Source of the DNA: Thermaerobacter sp. PB12/4term
GTDB taxonomy: Bacteria; Bacillota; Sulfobacillia; Thermaerobacterales; Thermaerobacteraceae
Reading direction: 5' to 3'
Length of the DNA stretch: 64,000 bases
Assembly: GCF_003403315.2 (NCBI RefSeq)
Contig: NZ_CP048407.1
Span: 1,488,001-1,552,000 of the forward strand
The stretch's first letter is position 1. Each line of letters begins with the position of its first letter. Positions 24,762-32,840 of this stretch are shown here, one piece after another. The notes under the pieces are model-generated. The model saw nothing but the letters and a program-made list of their open reading frames with translations. It was not told the DNA's origin and made no database searches. The translations under genes were made by a program, and so were the position numbers.

Positions 24762-25883
24762 TCACCGCTCCCCTCCCTGCCGGGCCAGCTCGACCGCCTT
24801 GCGGGCGGCCTCGCCCATGTCCCGGAAGGCCTCGATGCCGTGCTCGCGCAGGATCGCCACGCCCTTGTCCTCGTTGGTACCCACCAGGCGCACCACCAGG
24901 GGCACGGGGATCCCCTGCTGCCGCTTGACGGTGACGATGGCGTTGGCCACGTCGTCGCAGCGCGTGATGCCGCCGAAGATGTTGACGAAGATGGCCTTGG
25001 GGTTGGTCGAAACCAGCACCGCCATGGCCTTCGCCATGGGCTCGACGGCCGCTCCGCCGCCCGCGTCCAGGAAGTTCATGGCCCGGCCGCCGTACTCGGT
25101 CAGCACGTCGATGGTGGCCATGGTGATGCCTGCGCCGTTGGCCATCACGGCGATGTCGCCGTCCAGCTCCACGTAGGACAGCCCGATCTCCCGCACCCGC
25201 CGCTCCAGTTCGGTGGCCTCGCTGACCTCGGGCAGGTCCTCATGGCGGAAGCGGCTGTCGTCGTCGATGTTCAGGCGCCCGTCGGCGGCAATCAGGCGGT
25301 CGCCGGAGATCACCAGGGGGTTGATCTCCACCAGCTCGGCGTCGTAGTCCCGGAAGATGCGGTAGAGGCGGGTGAGCAGGTCGGCAAACTGGCGGGCGAC
25401 GGCACCCTCCAGGCCCAGCCGCCGGGCGATCCCCCGGGCGAAGTACGGGTAGAGGCCCAGGGTGATGTCCACCGGGCGCTTGACGATGTCCTTCTCGGGG
25501 ACCTCCTCGATGTTCACGCCGCCGTGGACCGAGGCGATGACCAGCGGCAGCTTGCGGCCGGTGTCGACGGCGATGCCCAGGTAGAGCTCCCGGTCGATGC
25601 GCAGCTTCTCCTCCACCAGCACCCGCTCGACCCGGTAGCCCCGCACCTCCTGCCCCAGCAGGTCCGCCGCCACCTGCCGGGCCTGGTCGGGCGTGTCGGC
25701 GAAGCGGATGCCGCCGGCCTTGCCCCGGCCCCCGGCCAGGACCTGGGACTTCACCGCCACCGGCCCGCCGACCTCTTCGGCCACCCGGGCGGCCTCATCG
25801 GGCGTAGCCGCCACCCGGCCCCGGGGCGTGGGAATGCCCCGCTCCCGGAAGACCTCCTTGGCCATGTACTCGAAGAACTTCAA
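24762..25883 (-). CDS. sucC: Succinyl-CoA ligase, beta subunit
   Basis: 373 aa. ATP-grasp subunit that makes succinyl-CoA or, in reverse, ATP/GTP. KSQVLAGGRGKAGGIRFA, EINPLVI, GAGITMATIDVLTEYGG, NFLDAGGGA and FVNIFGGITRCDDVA are intact. The start is TTG (LKFFEYMAKEVFRERG, the family N-terminus), with GAGGTGA six bases before it. Six bases after the malic enzyme stop. Confidence 0.96.
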   Translation of the reverse strand: MKFFEYMAKEVFRERGIPTPRGRVAATPDEAARVAEEVGGPVAVKSQVLAGGRGKAGGIRFADTPDQARQVAADLLGQEVRGYRVERVLVEEKLRIDRELYLGIAVDTGRKLPLVIASVHGGVNIEEVPEKDIVKRPVDITLGLYPYFARGIARRLGLEGAVARQFADLLTRLYRIFRDYDAELVEINPLVISGDRLIAADGRLNIDDDSRFRHEDLPEVSEATELERRVREIGLSYVELDGDIAVMANGAGITMATIDVLTEYGGRAMNFLDAGGGAAVEPMAKAMAVLVSTNPKAIFVNIFGGITRCDDVANAIVTVKRQQGIPVPLVVRLVGTNEDKGVAILREHGIEAFRDMGEAARKAVELARQGGER

Positions 25884-25889
25884 CCGATC

Positions 25890-27194
25890 TCACCTCGCAG
25901 GGAGGTTGTTGGACGAACCGGCCGCCAGGCGCGCCCGGACGGCTTCCACCCGGGCGGCCGTCTCCCGGCCCACCTCGCCCGGATCCCGGGGGATCCGGGC
26001 CACCCCCGTGGCCACCGCGGCTTCCGCCACCGCGGCCGCCACCGCCGGTGCCACCCGCGGGTCCCCGGCTTCCGGGATGATGTAGCCCGCCGACAGGCGG
26101 TCCGGCTCCACCAGGGCGGCGATGGCCCGCGCCGCCGCCAGCTTCATCGCCTCGTTGATCTCCCGGGCCCGAACGTCCAGGGCACCCCGGAACACCCCGG
26201 GGAACGCCAGCACGTTGTTGATCTGGTTGGGGAAGTCCGAGCGGCCCGTGCAGACCACCTGGGCCCCCGCAGACGCCGCCTCGTCCGGGAAGATCTCCGG
26301 CGTGGGGTTTGCCATGGCCATGACGATCGCCCCCGGCGCCATGCTGCGCACCATCTCCGGAGTGACGGCCCCCGCCCGGGAGAGGCCGATGAACACGTCG
26401 GCCCCCGCCAGCACGCTGGCCAGGTCGCCCCGCAGGCCTGCGGGGTTGCTGCGCTCGGCCACCCGCTGCTTGTACGGGTTCATCCCGTAGGGCCGGCCGG
26501 GATAGATGGCCCCCCGGCTGTCACACAGCACCAGGTCCCGGGCACCCATGTCCAGCAAGAGCTGGCTGGTGGCGATCCCCGCCGCCCCGGCCCCGTTCAC
26601 CACGATGCGGACCCGGTCGAGTTCCTTCCCCACCACCCGCAGGGCATTCAAGAGCGCGGCGGCGGTGACGATGGCCGTGCCGTGCTGGTCGTCGTGGAAC
26701 ACGGGAATGTCCAGCTCCGCCCGCAGCCGGGCCTCGACCTCGAAGCAGCGGGGGGCTGCGATGTCTTCCAGGTTGATCCCGCCGAAGCTGGGAGCCAGGG
26801 CCGCCACCAGTTCCACCAGGCGGCCCACTTCCCGCGCCTGGACGCAGAGGGGCACCGCGTCGACGGCGGCGTAGAGCTTGAACAGGATCGCCTTGCCCTC
26901 CATCACGGGCAAGGCGGCCGCGGGACCGATGTCCCCCAGCCCCAGTACGGCCGATCCGTCGGACACCACCGCCACCAGGTTGCCCCGTGCCGTCAGCTCG
27001 AAGGCCTCGTCGGGGTTAGCGGCGATGAGGCGGCAAGGCTCCGCCACCCCGGGCGTGTAGGCCAGGCTGAGATCCCGGCCATCCCGCAGGGGCACCTTGC
27101 TGGCGATCTCGATCTTCCCCCGGGCCTGGCGGTGCAGCGCCACCGCCTGGGCCCGCAGTCGCTCGTCATGATCGTGGGAAACCGGTCCGGCCAA
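25890..27194 (-). CDS. Malic enzyme (NAD(P)-dependent, bacterial short type)
   Basis: 434 aa with the TTG start at 27194, which has GAGGGG ten bases upstream; a longer frame to 27239 lacks a ribosome site. Oxidative decarboxylation of malate to pyruvate. Visible: [51 protein letters not shown], nucleotide site [11 protein letters not shown], and [24 protein letters not shown]. Cofactor preference is not clear by eye. It sits between mdh and sucC, so the three carbon enzymes share a transcript. Confidence 0.93.
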   Translation of the reverse strand: MAGPVSHDHDERLRAQAVALHRQARGKIEIASKVPLRDGRDLSLAYTPGVAEPCRLIAANPDEAFELTARGNLVAVVSDGSAVLGLGDIGPAAALPVMEGKAILFKLYAAVDAVPLCVQAREVGRLVELVAALAPSFGGINLEDIAAPRCFEVEARLRAELDIPVFHDDQHGTAIVTAAALLNALRVVGKELDRVRIVVNGAGAAGIATSQLLLDMGARDLVLCDSRGAIYPGRPYGMNPYKQRVAERSNPAGLRGDLASVLAGADVFIGLSRAGAVTPEMVRSMAPGAIVMAMANPTPEIFPDEAASAGAQVVCTGRSDFPNQINNVLAFPGVFRGALDVRAREINEAMKLAAARAIAALVEPDRLSAGYIIPEAGDPRVAPAVAAAVAEAAVATGVARIPRDPGEVGRETAARVEAVRARLAAGSSNNLPAR

Positions 27195-27297
27195 TGCCGT
27201 GCATCCCCTCTTGGCCGCGTGGGCCGTCCAGCCCGCCAAGCCGCCAGGCTGCCAGGCCGCTAGCCCGCCACGCTGCCAGGCCGCCCGGTCGGCGGGC

Positions 27298-28227
27298 CTA
27301 GAGTTCCAGCCTGGACAGGGTCTCCCGCACGTCGGCCGCCGAGCGGGCGAAGGCCTGGCGTTCTTCCTCGGTCAACTCGATCTCCAGGATCCTCTCGATG
27401 CCGCCGCCCCCCAGCACCACGGGCACGCCCATGAAGATACCCGACTCGCCGTATTCTCCCTCGAGATAGGCCGAAACCGGCAGGACGCGCTTGCGGTCGC
27501 GCAGGATGGCCTCCACCATCTCGGCCATGGCGGCGCCGGGGGCGAAGAAGGCCGAACCCGTCTTCAGCAGGCGCACGATCTCGGCACCGCCGTCCCGCGT
27601 CCGCTGCACCAGCTCGTCGATCTTCTCCTTGGGGAGCAACTGGGTCACGGGGATGCCGCCCACGTGGGTATAGCGCGGCAGGGGCACCATGGAGTCGCCG
27701 TGGCCGCCCAGCACCAGGGCGTGGACGTCTTCGAAGGAGACGTTGAGCTCCCGGGCGATGAAGGTGCGGAAGCGGGCGGAATCCAGGATGCCCGACTGGC
27801 CCATCACCCGGTGCTTGGGGAAGCCGCTGACCTTGTAGGCCACGCAGCACATGACGTCCAGCGGGTTCGTCAGCACGATCAGGTAGGCGTCGGGTGAGTA
27901 CCTGGCCACCTGCGCGGTGATGTCGCGGACGATGCCGGTGTTGATGTTCACCAGGTCGTCCCGGCTCATGCCCGGCTTGCGAGCCGCACCGGCGGTGATC
28001 ACCACCACGTCGGAGCCCGCCGTATCGGCATAGTCGTTGGACCCGGTGAGAATGGTGTCAAAGGCCTCCACGGGGGCCGCCTGCATCAAGTCGAGGGCCT
28101 TCCCCTGCGGCATGCCCTCGACCACGTCCACCAGGACGATGTCGGCCACCTGCTTGATGGCCAGCCAGTGGGCCAGAGCGGCGCCCGTGTTCCCGGCGCC
28201 GACGATGCTGACCTTGGGTCGCTTCAA
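27298..28227 (-). CDS. mdh: Malate dehydrogenase (LDH-like type)
   Basis: 309 aa. [18 protein letters not shown] is the NAD site, VLVDVVEG has the NAD-specific acidic end, and the catalytic His176 lies in LGGHGDSM. The substrate loop [11 protein letters not shown] has the second Arg typical of malate rather than lactate dehydrogenases. The start is TTG, preceded by GGGGGAGG. It is the first metabolic gene after the ccm genes. Confidence 0.95.
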   Translation of the reverse strand: MKRPKVSIVGAGNTGAALAHWLAIKQVADIVLVDVVEGMPQGKALDLMQAAPVEAFDTILTGSNDYADTAGSDVVVITAGAARKPGMSRDDLVNINTGIVRDITAQVARYSPDAYLIVLTNPLDVMCCVAYKVSGFPKHRVMGQSGILDSARFRTFIARELNVSFEDVHALVLGGHGDSMVPLPRYTHVGGIPVTQLLPKEKIDELVQRTRDGGAEIVRLLKTGSAFFAPGAAMAEMVEAILRDRKRVLPVSAYLEGEYGESGIFMGVPVVLGGGGIERILEIELTEEERQAFARSAADVRETLSRLEL

Positions 28228-28342
28228 CCTAGCCTCCCCCTCTGCGACGGAACTGTGGGTGGAACCGGCCGGACCCGCCGCGGCTCAGCCGCCCCCGGCA
28301 CGGGCCGCCGGCCGGGCAGCGGGCCGTTGCATCCGCCGGGCG

Positions 28343-28543
28343 CTAGGCGCCGGCACCGGTACCGGGTGCCCGCGGGGCCGGTCGTGAACCCGGGGCCTGC
28401 AGGCGGCCCAGTTCCCGCTCCAGCTCGCCCAGCCGGCGCACCAGGCGCCAGACGTAGGCGAAGAGCAGGCCGAACGCCACCGTGTAGGCCCAAAACAAAT
28501 AAACCAGAAGTTGTTGATCCAGTTCCGGGGTGATGGGCGGCAC
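28343..28543 (-). CDS. ccmD: CcmD-like haem exporter small subunit
   Basis: 66 aa. One membrane segment (LLVYLFWAYTVAFGLLFAYVW, about 12-32) followed by an amphipathic basic helix RLVRRLGELERELGRLQ and a Pro/Ala tail. Sequence conservation in CcmD is low; the call rests on size, topology and position directly after ccmC. The GTG start lies two bases after the ccmC stop and GGAGGGG precedes it. CcmD holds CcmC, CcmE and CcmAB together for release of holo-CcmE. Confidence 0.75.
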   Translation of the reverse strand: MPPITPELDQQLLVYLFWAYTVAFGLLFAYVWRLVRRLGELERELGRLQAPGSRPAPRAPGTGAGA

Positions 28544-28544
28544 C

Positions 28545-29219
28545 TTACCCCTCCTCCGTCCCGGCCCGGGCTTGCCGCACGCCATCGGCCAGGCGGGCAA
28601 GCCGCAGCCTCTGGTTGAGCAGCAGGAAGAACAGCAGGGTGAAGGCGGCCACGGCCGCCTGCAGGGCCAGGCGCATGGCCGGGTCCAGGTTCATGTCGCC
28701 GCCGCCCCGCAGGACGGGATGGATGGACGTCCACCACACCGACGACATGTAGACGATGGGCACGTTGAGGAACCCGGCGATGCCCAGGACCGCCGAATAC
28801 CGGCCCCGGGCGGCCGAATCGTCCACCGCCGCCCGGATGAGCAGGTAACCGGCGTAGAGGAACCAGAGGATCAGCGTGGTGGTCAGCTTGGGATCCCAGG
28901 TCCACCAGACGCCCCAGACGGCGCGCGCCCAGAGGGAGCCCATGATCAGGGTGATGGTGGTGAAGAGGACCCCCAGCTCGGCGGCCGACTCTGCCAGCCG
29001 GTCCCAGCGCCGCTGCGAGCCCCGCAGGTACGCGATGGAGGCTGCGAAGACGATGGCGAAGGCCAGGAAACCGACCCAGGCCGCCGCCACGTGGAAATAG
29101 AAGATGCGCTGGACGTTGCCCATCACCCGTTCGGGCGGTGCGTAGCGAAAGGCCATGTAGAGGGCCCCGACCAGCGCGCCGTAGGTTGTCACCGTCCATG
29201 CTGCCGCCAGGCGTGACAT
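28545..29219 (-). CDS. ccmC: Haem-handling protein CcmC
   Basis: 224 aa, six hydrophobic segments. The tryptophan-rich motif VWGVWWTWDPKLTTTLILW and the two flanking histidines (IFYFHVAAAW and SSVWWTSIHP) are those that bind haem for transfer to CcmE. Length is usual. ATG with AGGAGG upstream, ten bases after the ccmAB stop. Confidence 0.95.
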   Translation of the reverse strand: MSRLAAAWTVTTYGALVGALYMAFRYAPPERVMGNVQRIFYFHVAAAWVGFLAFAIVFAASIAYLRGSQRRWDRLAESAAELGVLFTTITLIMGSLWARAVWGVWWTWDPKLTTTLILWFLYAGYLLIRAAVDDSAARGRYSAVLGIAGFLNVPIVYMSSVWWTSIHPVLRGGGDMNLDPAMRLALQAAVAAFTLLFFLLLNQRLRLARLADGVRQARAGTEEG

Positions 29220-29229
29220 GGCTCGCCTC

Positions 29230-30909
29230 CTAGCGGGCTACCACATAGTCGAACAGCAGGGCGCCGGCGACCAGGAACATGGTATCATACACCGCCAGCA
29301 CCCGAAACCAAAGGGCCGCCTGTTCGGGGGCCCCGGACAGGGCGGCACCGGCGGCCTGCACCGACGCCAGCAGCACCGGCGCCGTCAGGGGGAAGAACAG
29401 CACGGGCAAGAGGGCCTCCCGCCCCCGCACCGCAGCCGTCAAGGCGCCCAGCAGGGTGCCCACCACCGCCAGCCCCGCCGTCCCCAACCCCAGGACCAGG
29501 AGGAAGCCGTCCCAGCGCGCCGGTCCCTGGAACCCCAGCCAGGACATGACCACCGGTGCCAGCACGAGCTCCAGGGCCAGCAGTTGAAGTCCCTGGGAGA
29601 CCACCCGGGCCAGGTAGATGGCGCTGCGGTCGGCCGGGGCCAGCAACAGGCCGTCCAGGGTGCCCCGGTCCGCGTCCCGGGCAAACCCCCGGCCGAAGAG
29701 GAGGACGGCGGCGAAATAGAATGCCACCCACACCAAGCCCCCCATGAGGGGCGACAGGTCGTGGCGGCCGGGATCCAGGGCGAAGGCCAGGGCCAGCCCC
29801 ACCAGCAGGACGAAGGTGGCCAGGTTGGCCAGGCCCTCCCGCCGACGCCATTCCTGGCGGAGATCAAGCTCCACCAGGGCCCTCAGGACGGCTCCCGCCG
29901 GCGGTTGGGGCGGCTCGGGCAGCCGCGCCGGAACCGCCAGGTCCGCCGCCGGAGCCGGGCCCGCCTGCGGCAGCGGGCGCGCGTCCGACGCCGGCGCCGG
30001 CGACCCCGCCGGCATGGACCGCCGGGAGCCGGCCTCGGGTCCGCCGCCGGAGCCGGAGCTGCCCGCCGCGGGTGCGCCCCGGCGGCCCGGCCAGCCGGCC
30101 GGCGGAACCAGGCCGTCACCGGCCCACCCCGGCTCCTGGGCTGCCCGGGCAAGCCAGGCCTCCAGGTCCGCCATTCCGACGCCCGCCGCCGGGAGGTCGT
30201 GGCCGGACCCGCCCGCCAGCAGGAGCAGCCGGCCGGCCAGGCGCAGCGCCCGGGCCGGCTCGTGCAGGACGACCACGGCCGTCCCGCCGGCCGCCGCGTG
30301 TTCCTCCACCAGGTTTTCCAGAAGCCGGGCAGCACCGGCGTCCAGGCCGGTAAAGGGCTCGTCCCACAGCCAGAGGAGCGGCCGGTGCATCATGGCCCGG
30401 GCCACTTCCAGCCGCTGGGCCAGCCCACGGGAGAGGTGCGCCGCCGGCCGGCCGGCGACGGCGACCAGGTTGAGCCGGTCCAGAAGCTCCCGGGCCCGCT
30501 CCTCGGCCTCCTGGCGGGGCATGCCGTAAAGGCGGCCGAAGAAGATCAGGTTCTCCCAGACCGACAGCTCGGGAAAGGCCAGGGGACGATGGCCCACGTA
30601 GCCCACCCACCGCCGCCAGGCGGGCTCCGCCGGCCGGGCGGGGGCACCGGCCACCCGCACCGTGCCCGCGCTGGGCCAGAGCAGGCCGGCCACCACCTGC
30701 AGCAGGGTGGTCTTGCCGGCACCGTTGGGTCCCATGACGGCGCCCACTTCGCCCGGGCCGAGCCTCCAGTGAAGGGACCGGAAGATGACCTGGTCGCCGT
30801 GGGCCCGTTCCAGGCCGGCCAGCTCCAGCACCGGGGCGCCGGGACCGGGCCGGGAGCCGGGCGCCGGGTCACCGGCCGGCAAGGCCGGCCGGGGCGCCAC
30901 CTGCTTCAC
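29230..30909 (-). CDS. ccmAB: CcmA-CcmB fusion: haem exporter ATPase plus permease
   Basis: 559 aa. Residues about 25-250 are the ABC ATPase CcmA: Walker A GPNGAGKTT (60-68), signature LSRGLAQR (159-166), Walker B LLWLWDEPFTGLD (about 178-190) and H-loop VLHEP. A Gly/Ala/Pro/Ser linker (about 263-338) leads into a complete CcmB permease (about 340-559, six membrane segments, starting VELDLRQEWRRREGLANLATF). The two are normally separate genes; here one frame is open through both. The GTG start overlaps the upstream TGA (GTGA). ATP hydrolysis by CcmA drives release of haem-loaded CcmE from CcmC. Confidence 0.92.
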   Translation of the reverse strand: MKQVAPRPALPAGDPAPGSRPGPGAPVLELAGLERAHGDQVIFRSLHWRLGPGEVGAVMGPNGAGKTTLLQVVAGLLWPSAGTVRVAGAPARPAEPAWRRWVGYVGHRPLAFPELSVWENLIFFGRLYGMPRQEAEERARELLDRLNLVAVAGRPAAHLSRGLAQRLEVARAMMHRPLLWLWDEPFTGLDAGAARLLENLVEEHAAAGGTAVVVLHEPARALRLAGRLLLLAGGSGHDLPAAGVGMADLEAWLARAAQEPGWAGDGLVPPAGWPGRRGAPAAGSSGSGGGPEAGSRRSMPAGSPAPASDARPLPQAGPAPAADLAVPARLPEPPQPPAGAVLRALVELDLRQEWRRREGLANLATFVLLVGLALAFALDPGRHDLSPLMGGLVWVAFYFAAVLLFGRGFARDADRGTLDGLLLAPADRSAIYLARVVSQGLQLLALELVLAPVVMSWLGFQGPARWDGFLLVLGLGTAGLAVVGTLLGALTAAVRGREALLPVLFFPLTAPVLLASVQAAGAALSGAPEQAALWFRVLAVYDTMFLVAGALLFDYVVAR

Positions 30910-32270
30910 CGGGCCGTCGCCTCCCCTCGGGGGGCTTCCGCAGCGACCGCCTCGCCGGCTCCCGGAAGGCGGGGGCCACCGGCTGCCCACGCCCGCCGGG
31001 TGGCCGCAACCGCCGCCTCCACCAGGCGCCGGCGCTCCTCCCGGTAGAGGGCCTCCGGCACCTCACCGGCGGCATAGGCCCGGTCCAGGTCCACAATGGC
31101 CTCGATCAGGAGCCGGCGGCGCAGCCACCAGCGGCGCGGGCTCCGCCGCCAGCGGGCAGCGCCCACCAGCGCCAGGGCTGCCACCGCCCCGGCCGCCACC
31201 AGGGCGGCGGCCCCCACCCAGCCCCCGGTGCCAGCCCCGCCTGGGCCGGCGCTCCCTCTTGCCGCCGGGCCGCCCTGGCCCGGGATGCGCCCGCTCCCTG
31301 GCGCGCTCCCCTGGCTGCCCGTCCCCGGTGCCATCCCGCCACCCTCACCGGTCCCGGACCGGTCCGGGCCGCCCGCCGCTTCCGCGGCCATTCCCGCCGG
31401 CATGAGGAGGATGGTATAGGTGCCCGGCTCCAGGGGACCTGCTCGCCACACCGCCAGGTCGGTGCCCGGCATGCCCAGTTCCGTTCCGGACACGGTGCCG
31501 GCGGGCTGCAGCCCGCTGCCGCTGGCCTCCAGCGTTCCGGCCACCGTCATCACCAGGAGCTGCTCCACGGCCGCGGGCAGGTCCACCGCCAGCCGCCCCT
31601 GGCTGGCCCGGGTATCGGCGATGAACGCATACACGTAGTCGCGGCTTTCTCCCGGCGGGGGCGGCGACGCATCCTCCAGGGCCTCCCCCGTCCAGCGGAG
31701 GCCTTCGGGCAGCGGCCGGGAAGGCTGGGCCAGCCGCAGCGACGGCAAGGCCAGGGCCCCGGCGGTACCGGCGCCCGGCCCTGGCTGGCCGGGCCAGCGG
31801 GCCAGCACCAGCACGGCCATGCCCTGGCCGGAGGGATCGGGGTGGACCACCAGGGTGACCCGTTCCCAGGTCCCCGGCGTCCCCGCTGCCGCCCTTGCCT
31901 CTTCCCCCCGCGGGGTGCCGGCCTCGGGGCCAGCCGGCACCTGGCCGGCACGCGGTGCAGCCCCTTCCGCCGCCGCGGCGGGGCGAGCTCCTCCTCCGGC
32001 CAAGGCCAAGGCAAGCCCCAGCACGAAGACCGCCACCAGCACGGTGGCGGTCCAGGCCTGCGTCCGGCGATCCGCCAGCTTCTTCGCCGCCACCCCGGCG
32101 GAGGGGCGGTCTGGACGCCCCGGGCTGGGGTGCCGGCTGCCCCTGGCGACGGCTGTCTCCCTACCCGTTCCTCGCATTCTTCCGTTCCAGCCCCTACCGT
32201 TCACGCCCTCGCCTGGCCATCCGGCCGGGACCGGTCCCGCCATGGAGACGGTCCCGGGCCGCTTGATCAC
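30906..32270 (-). CDS. Unknown membrane protein encoded between ccmE and ccmAB
   Basis: 454 aa if started at the GTG that overlaps the ccmE TGA (GTGA); ATG codons at 32243 and 32177 are alternatives. A membrane segment (TATVLVAVFVLGLALALAGG) is followed by an extracytoplasmic domain (WERVTLVVHPDPSGQGMAVLVLARWPG ... YAFIADTRASQGRLAVDLP ... GTYTILLMPAG), a second membrane segment (AALVAAGAVAALALVGAA) and a cytoplasmic tail with the helix EAIVDLDRAYAAGEVPEALYREERRRLVEAAVA. That tail pattern (LD-x-x-Y-x-x-G-x-[IV]-x-E-x-x-Y-x-x-x-R-x-x-L) recurs in proteins next to cytochrome c biogenesis genes in other bacteria, as I recall. It may replace a missing Ccm component such as CcmH/I, but has no CXXC. 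Function unknown. Confidence 0.7.
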   Translation of the reverse strand: MIKRPGTVSMAGPVPAGWPGEGVNGRGWNGRMRGTGRETAVARGSRHPSPGRPDRPSAGVAAKKLADRRTQAWTATVLVAVFVLGLALALAGGGARPAAAAEGAAPRAGQVPAGPEAGTPRGEEARAAAGTPGTWERVTLVVHPDPSGQGMAVLVLARWPGQPGPGAGTAGALALPSLRLAQPSRPLPEGLRWTGEALEDASPPPPGESRDYVYAFIADTRASQGRLAVDLPAAVEQLLVMTVAGTLEASGSGLQPAGTVSGTELGMPGTDLAVWRAGPLEPGTYTILLMPAGMAAEAAGGPDRSGTGEGGGMAPGTGSQGSAPGSGRIPGQGGPAARGSAGPGGAGTGGWVGAAALVAAGAVAALALVGAARWRRSPRRWWLRRRLLIEAIVDLDRAYAAGEVPEALYREERRRLVEAAVAATRRAWAAGGPRLPGAGEAVAAEAPRGEATAR

Positions 32271-32680
32271 CGGGCCGCCTGGGTCCCCGCCGCCTCGTAC
32301 TTGGACGGGCACTTCACCATCACCCGGTCGGCCACCAGGGTCGCGCCCTGCAGGCGCCCTTCCACCACCACGTCCACGCCGTCCTGAAGCAGATCGGGCT
32401 TCACGCCCTTGTAGACCACGGGCATGGCCCGCCCCGACTCCCCGGTCATGGCAAACCGGAGGGTCACCTGTTGCACGGCCCAGTCCACCGTTCCCGGTTC
32501 CACCTTGCCATGGACCCGGACGAACCGGTCGCCCAGACCGGCGGCCTGGTCCAGGGCCTGATCCACGGAGAGGTAGTAGGTCTTGGCGCTCTGAAAACCC
32601 ATCAAGGAGAGGTAGGCGATACCCGCCACCACCACCAGCACGGCTGCGGCCACCTTCACGCGGATGGACAACGCCGTCAC
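32267..32680 (-). CDS. ccmE: CcmE haem chaperone, CXXXY variant
   Basis: 137 aa. Membrane anchor 7-27, then the OB-fold domain (VRVHGKVEPGTV ... VVYKGVKPDLLQDGVDVVVEGRL) with the family's G-x-x-P-D-x-F/L-pattern. In the classical protein haem is bound covalently by His in HXXXY; here the equivalent site reads KCPSKY, Cys124 and Tyr128, i.e. CXXXY. This is the variant described in archaea and Desulfovibrio (system I*). The GTG start lies about 30 bases after a TATAAT promoter and heads the ccm operon. ccmF and ccmH are not in the window. Confidence 0.9.
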   Translation of the reverse strand: MTALSIRVKVAAAVLVVVAGIAYLSLMGFQSAKTYYLSVDQALDQAAGLGDRFVRVHGKVEPGTVDWAVQQVTLRFAMTGESGRAMPVVYKGVKPDLLQDGVDVVVEGRLQGATLVADRVMVKCPSKYEAAGTQAAR

Positions 32681-32711
32681 CGCCCTGTGCAGGTCTAGCC
32701 ACGGTCACCCG

Positions 32712-32741
32712 ATTATAGGCGCAGCCCGGGTGGCGGTACAA
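32712..32741 (-). promoter_or_regulatory. Promoter of the ccm-respiratory operon
   Basis: On the minus strand TATAAT (32717-32712) with TTGTAC (32741-32736) 18 bases upstream. Transcription would start about 25 bases before the ccmE GTG and could run to hemB, since no strong terminator is seen in between. Confidence 0.6.
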
Positions 32742-32840
32742 CCGGGCGCCGGCCCGAGGCCGGCGCCTGCGCCCCGCCCCGGGCACGCCCGGCACCGGCC
32801 GGCCGGCCACCGGGCAGGGTGCCCCGTGTCGCGGCTCGTC

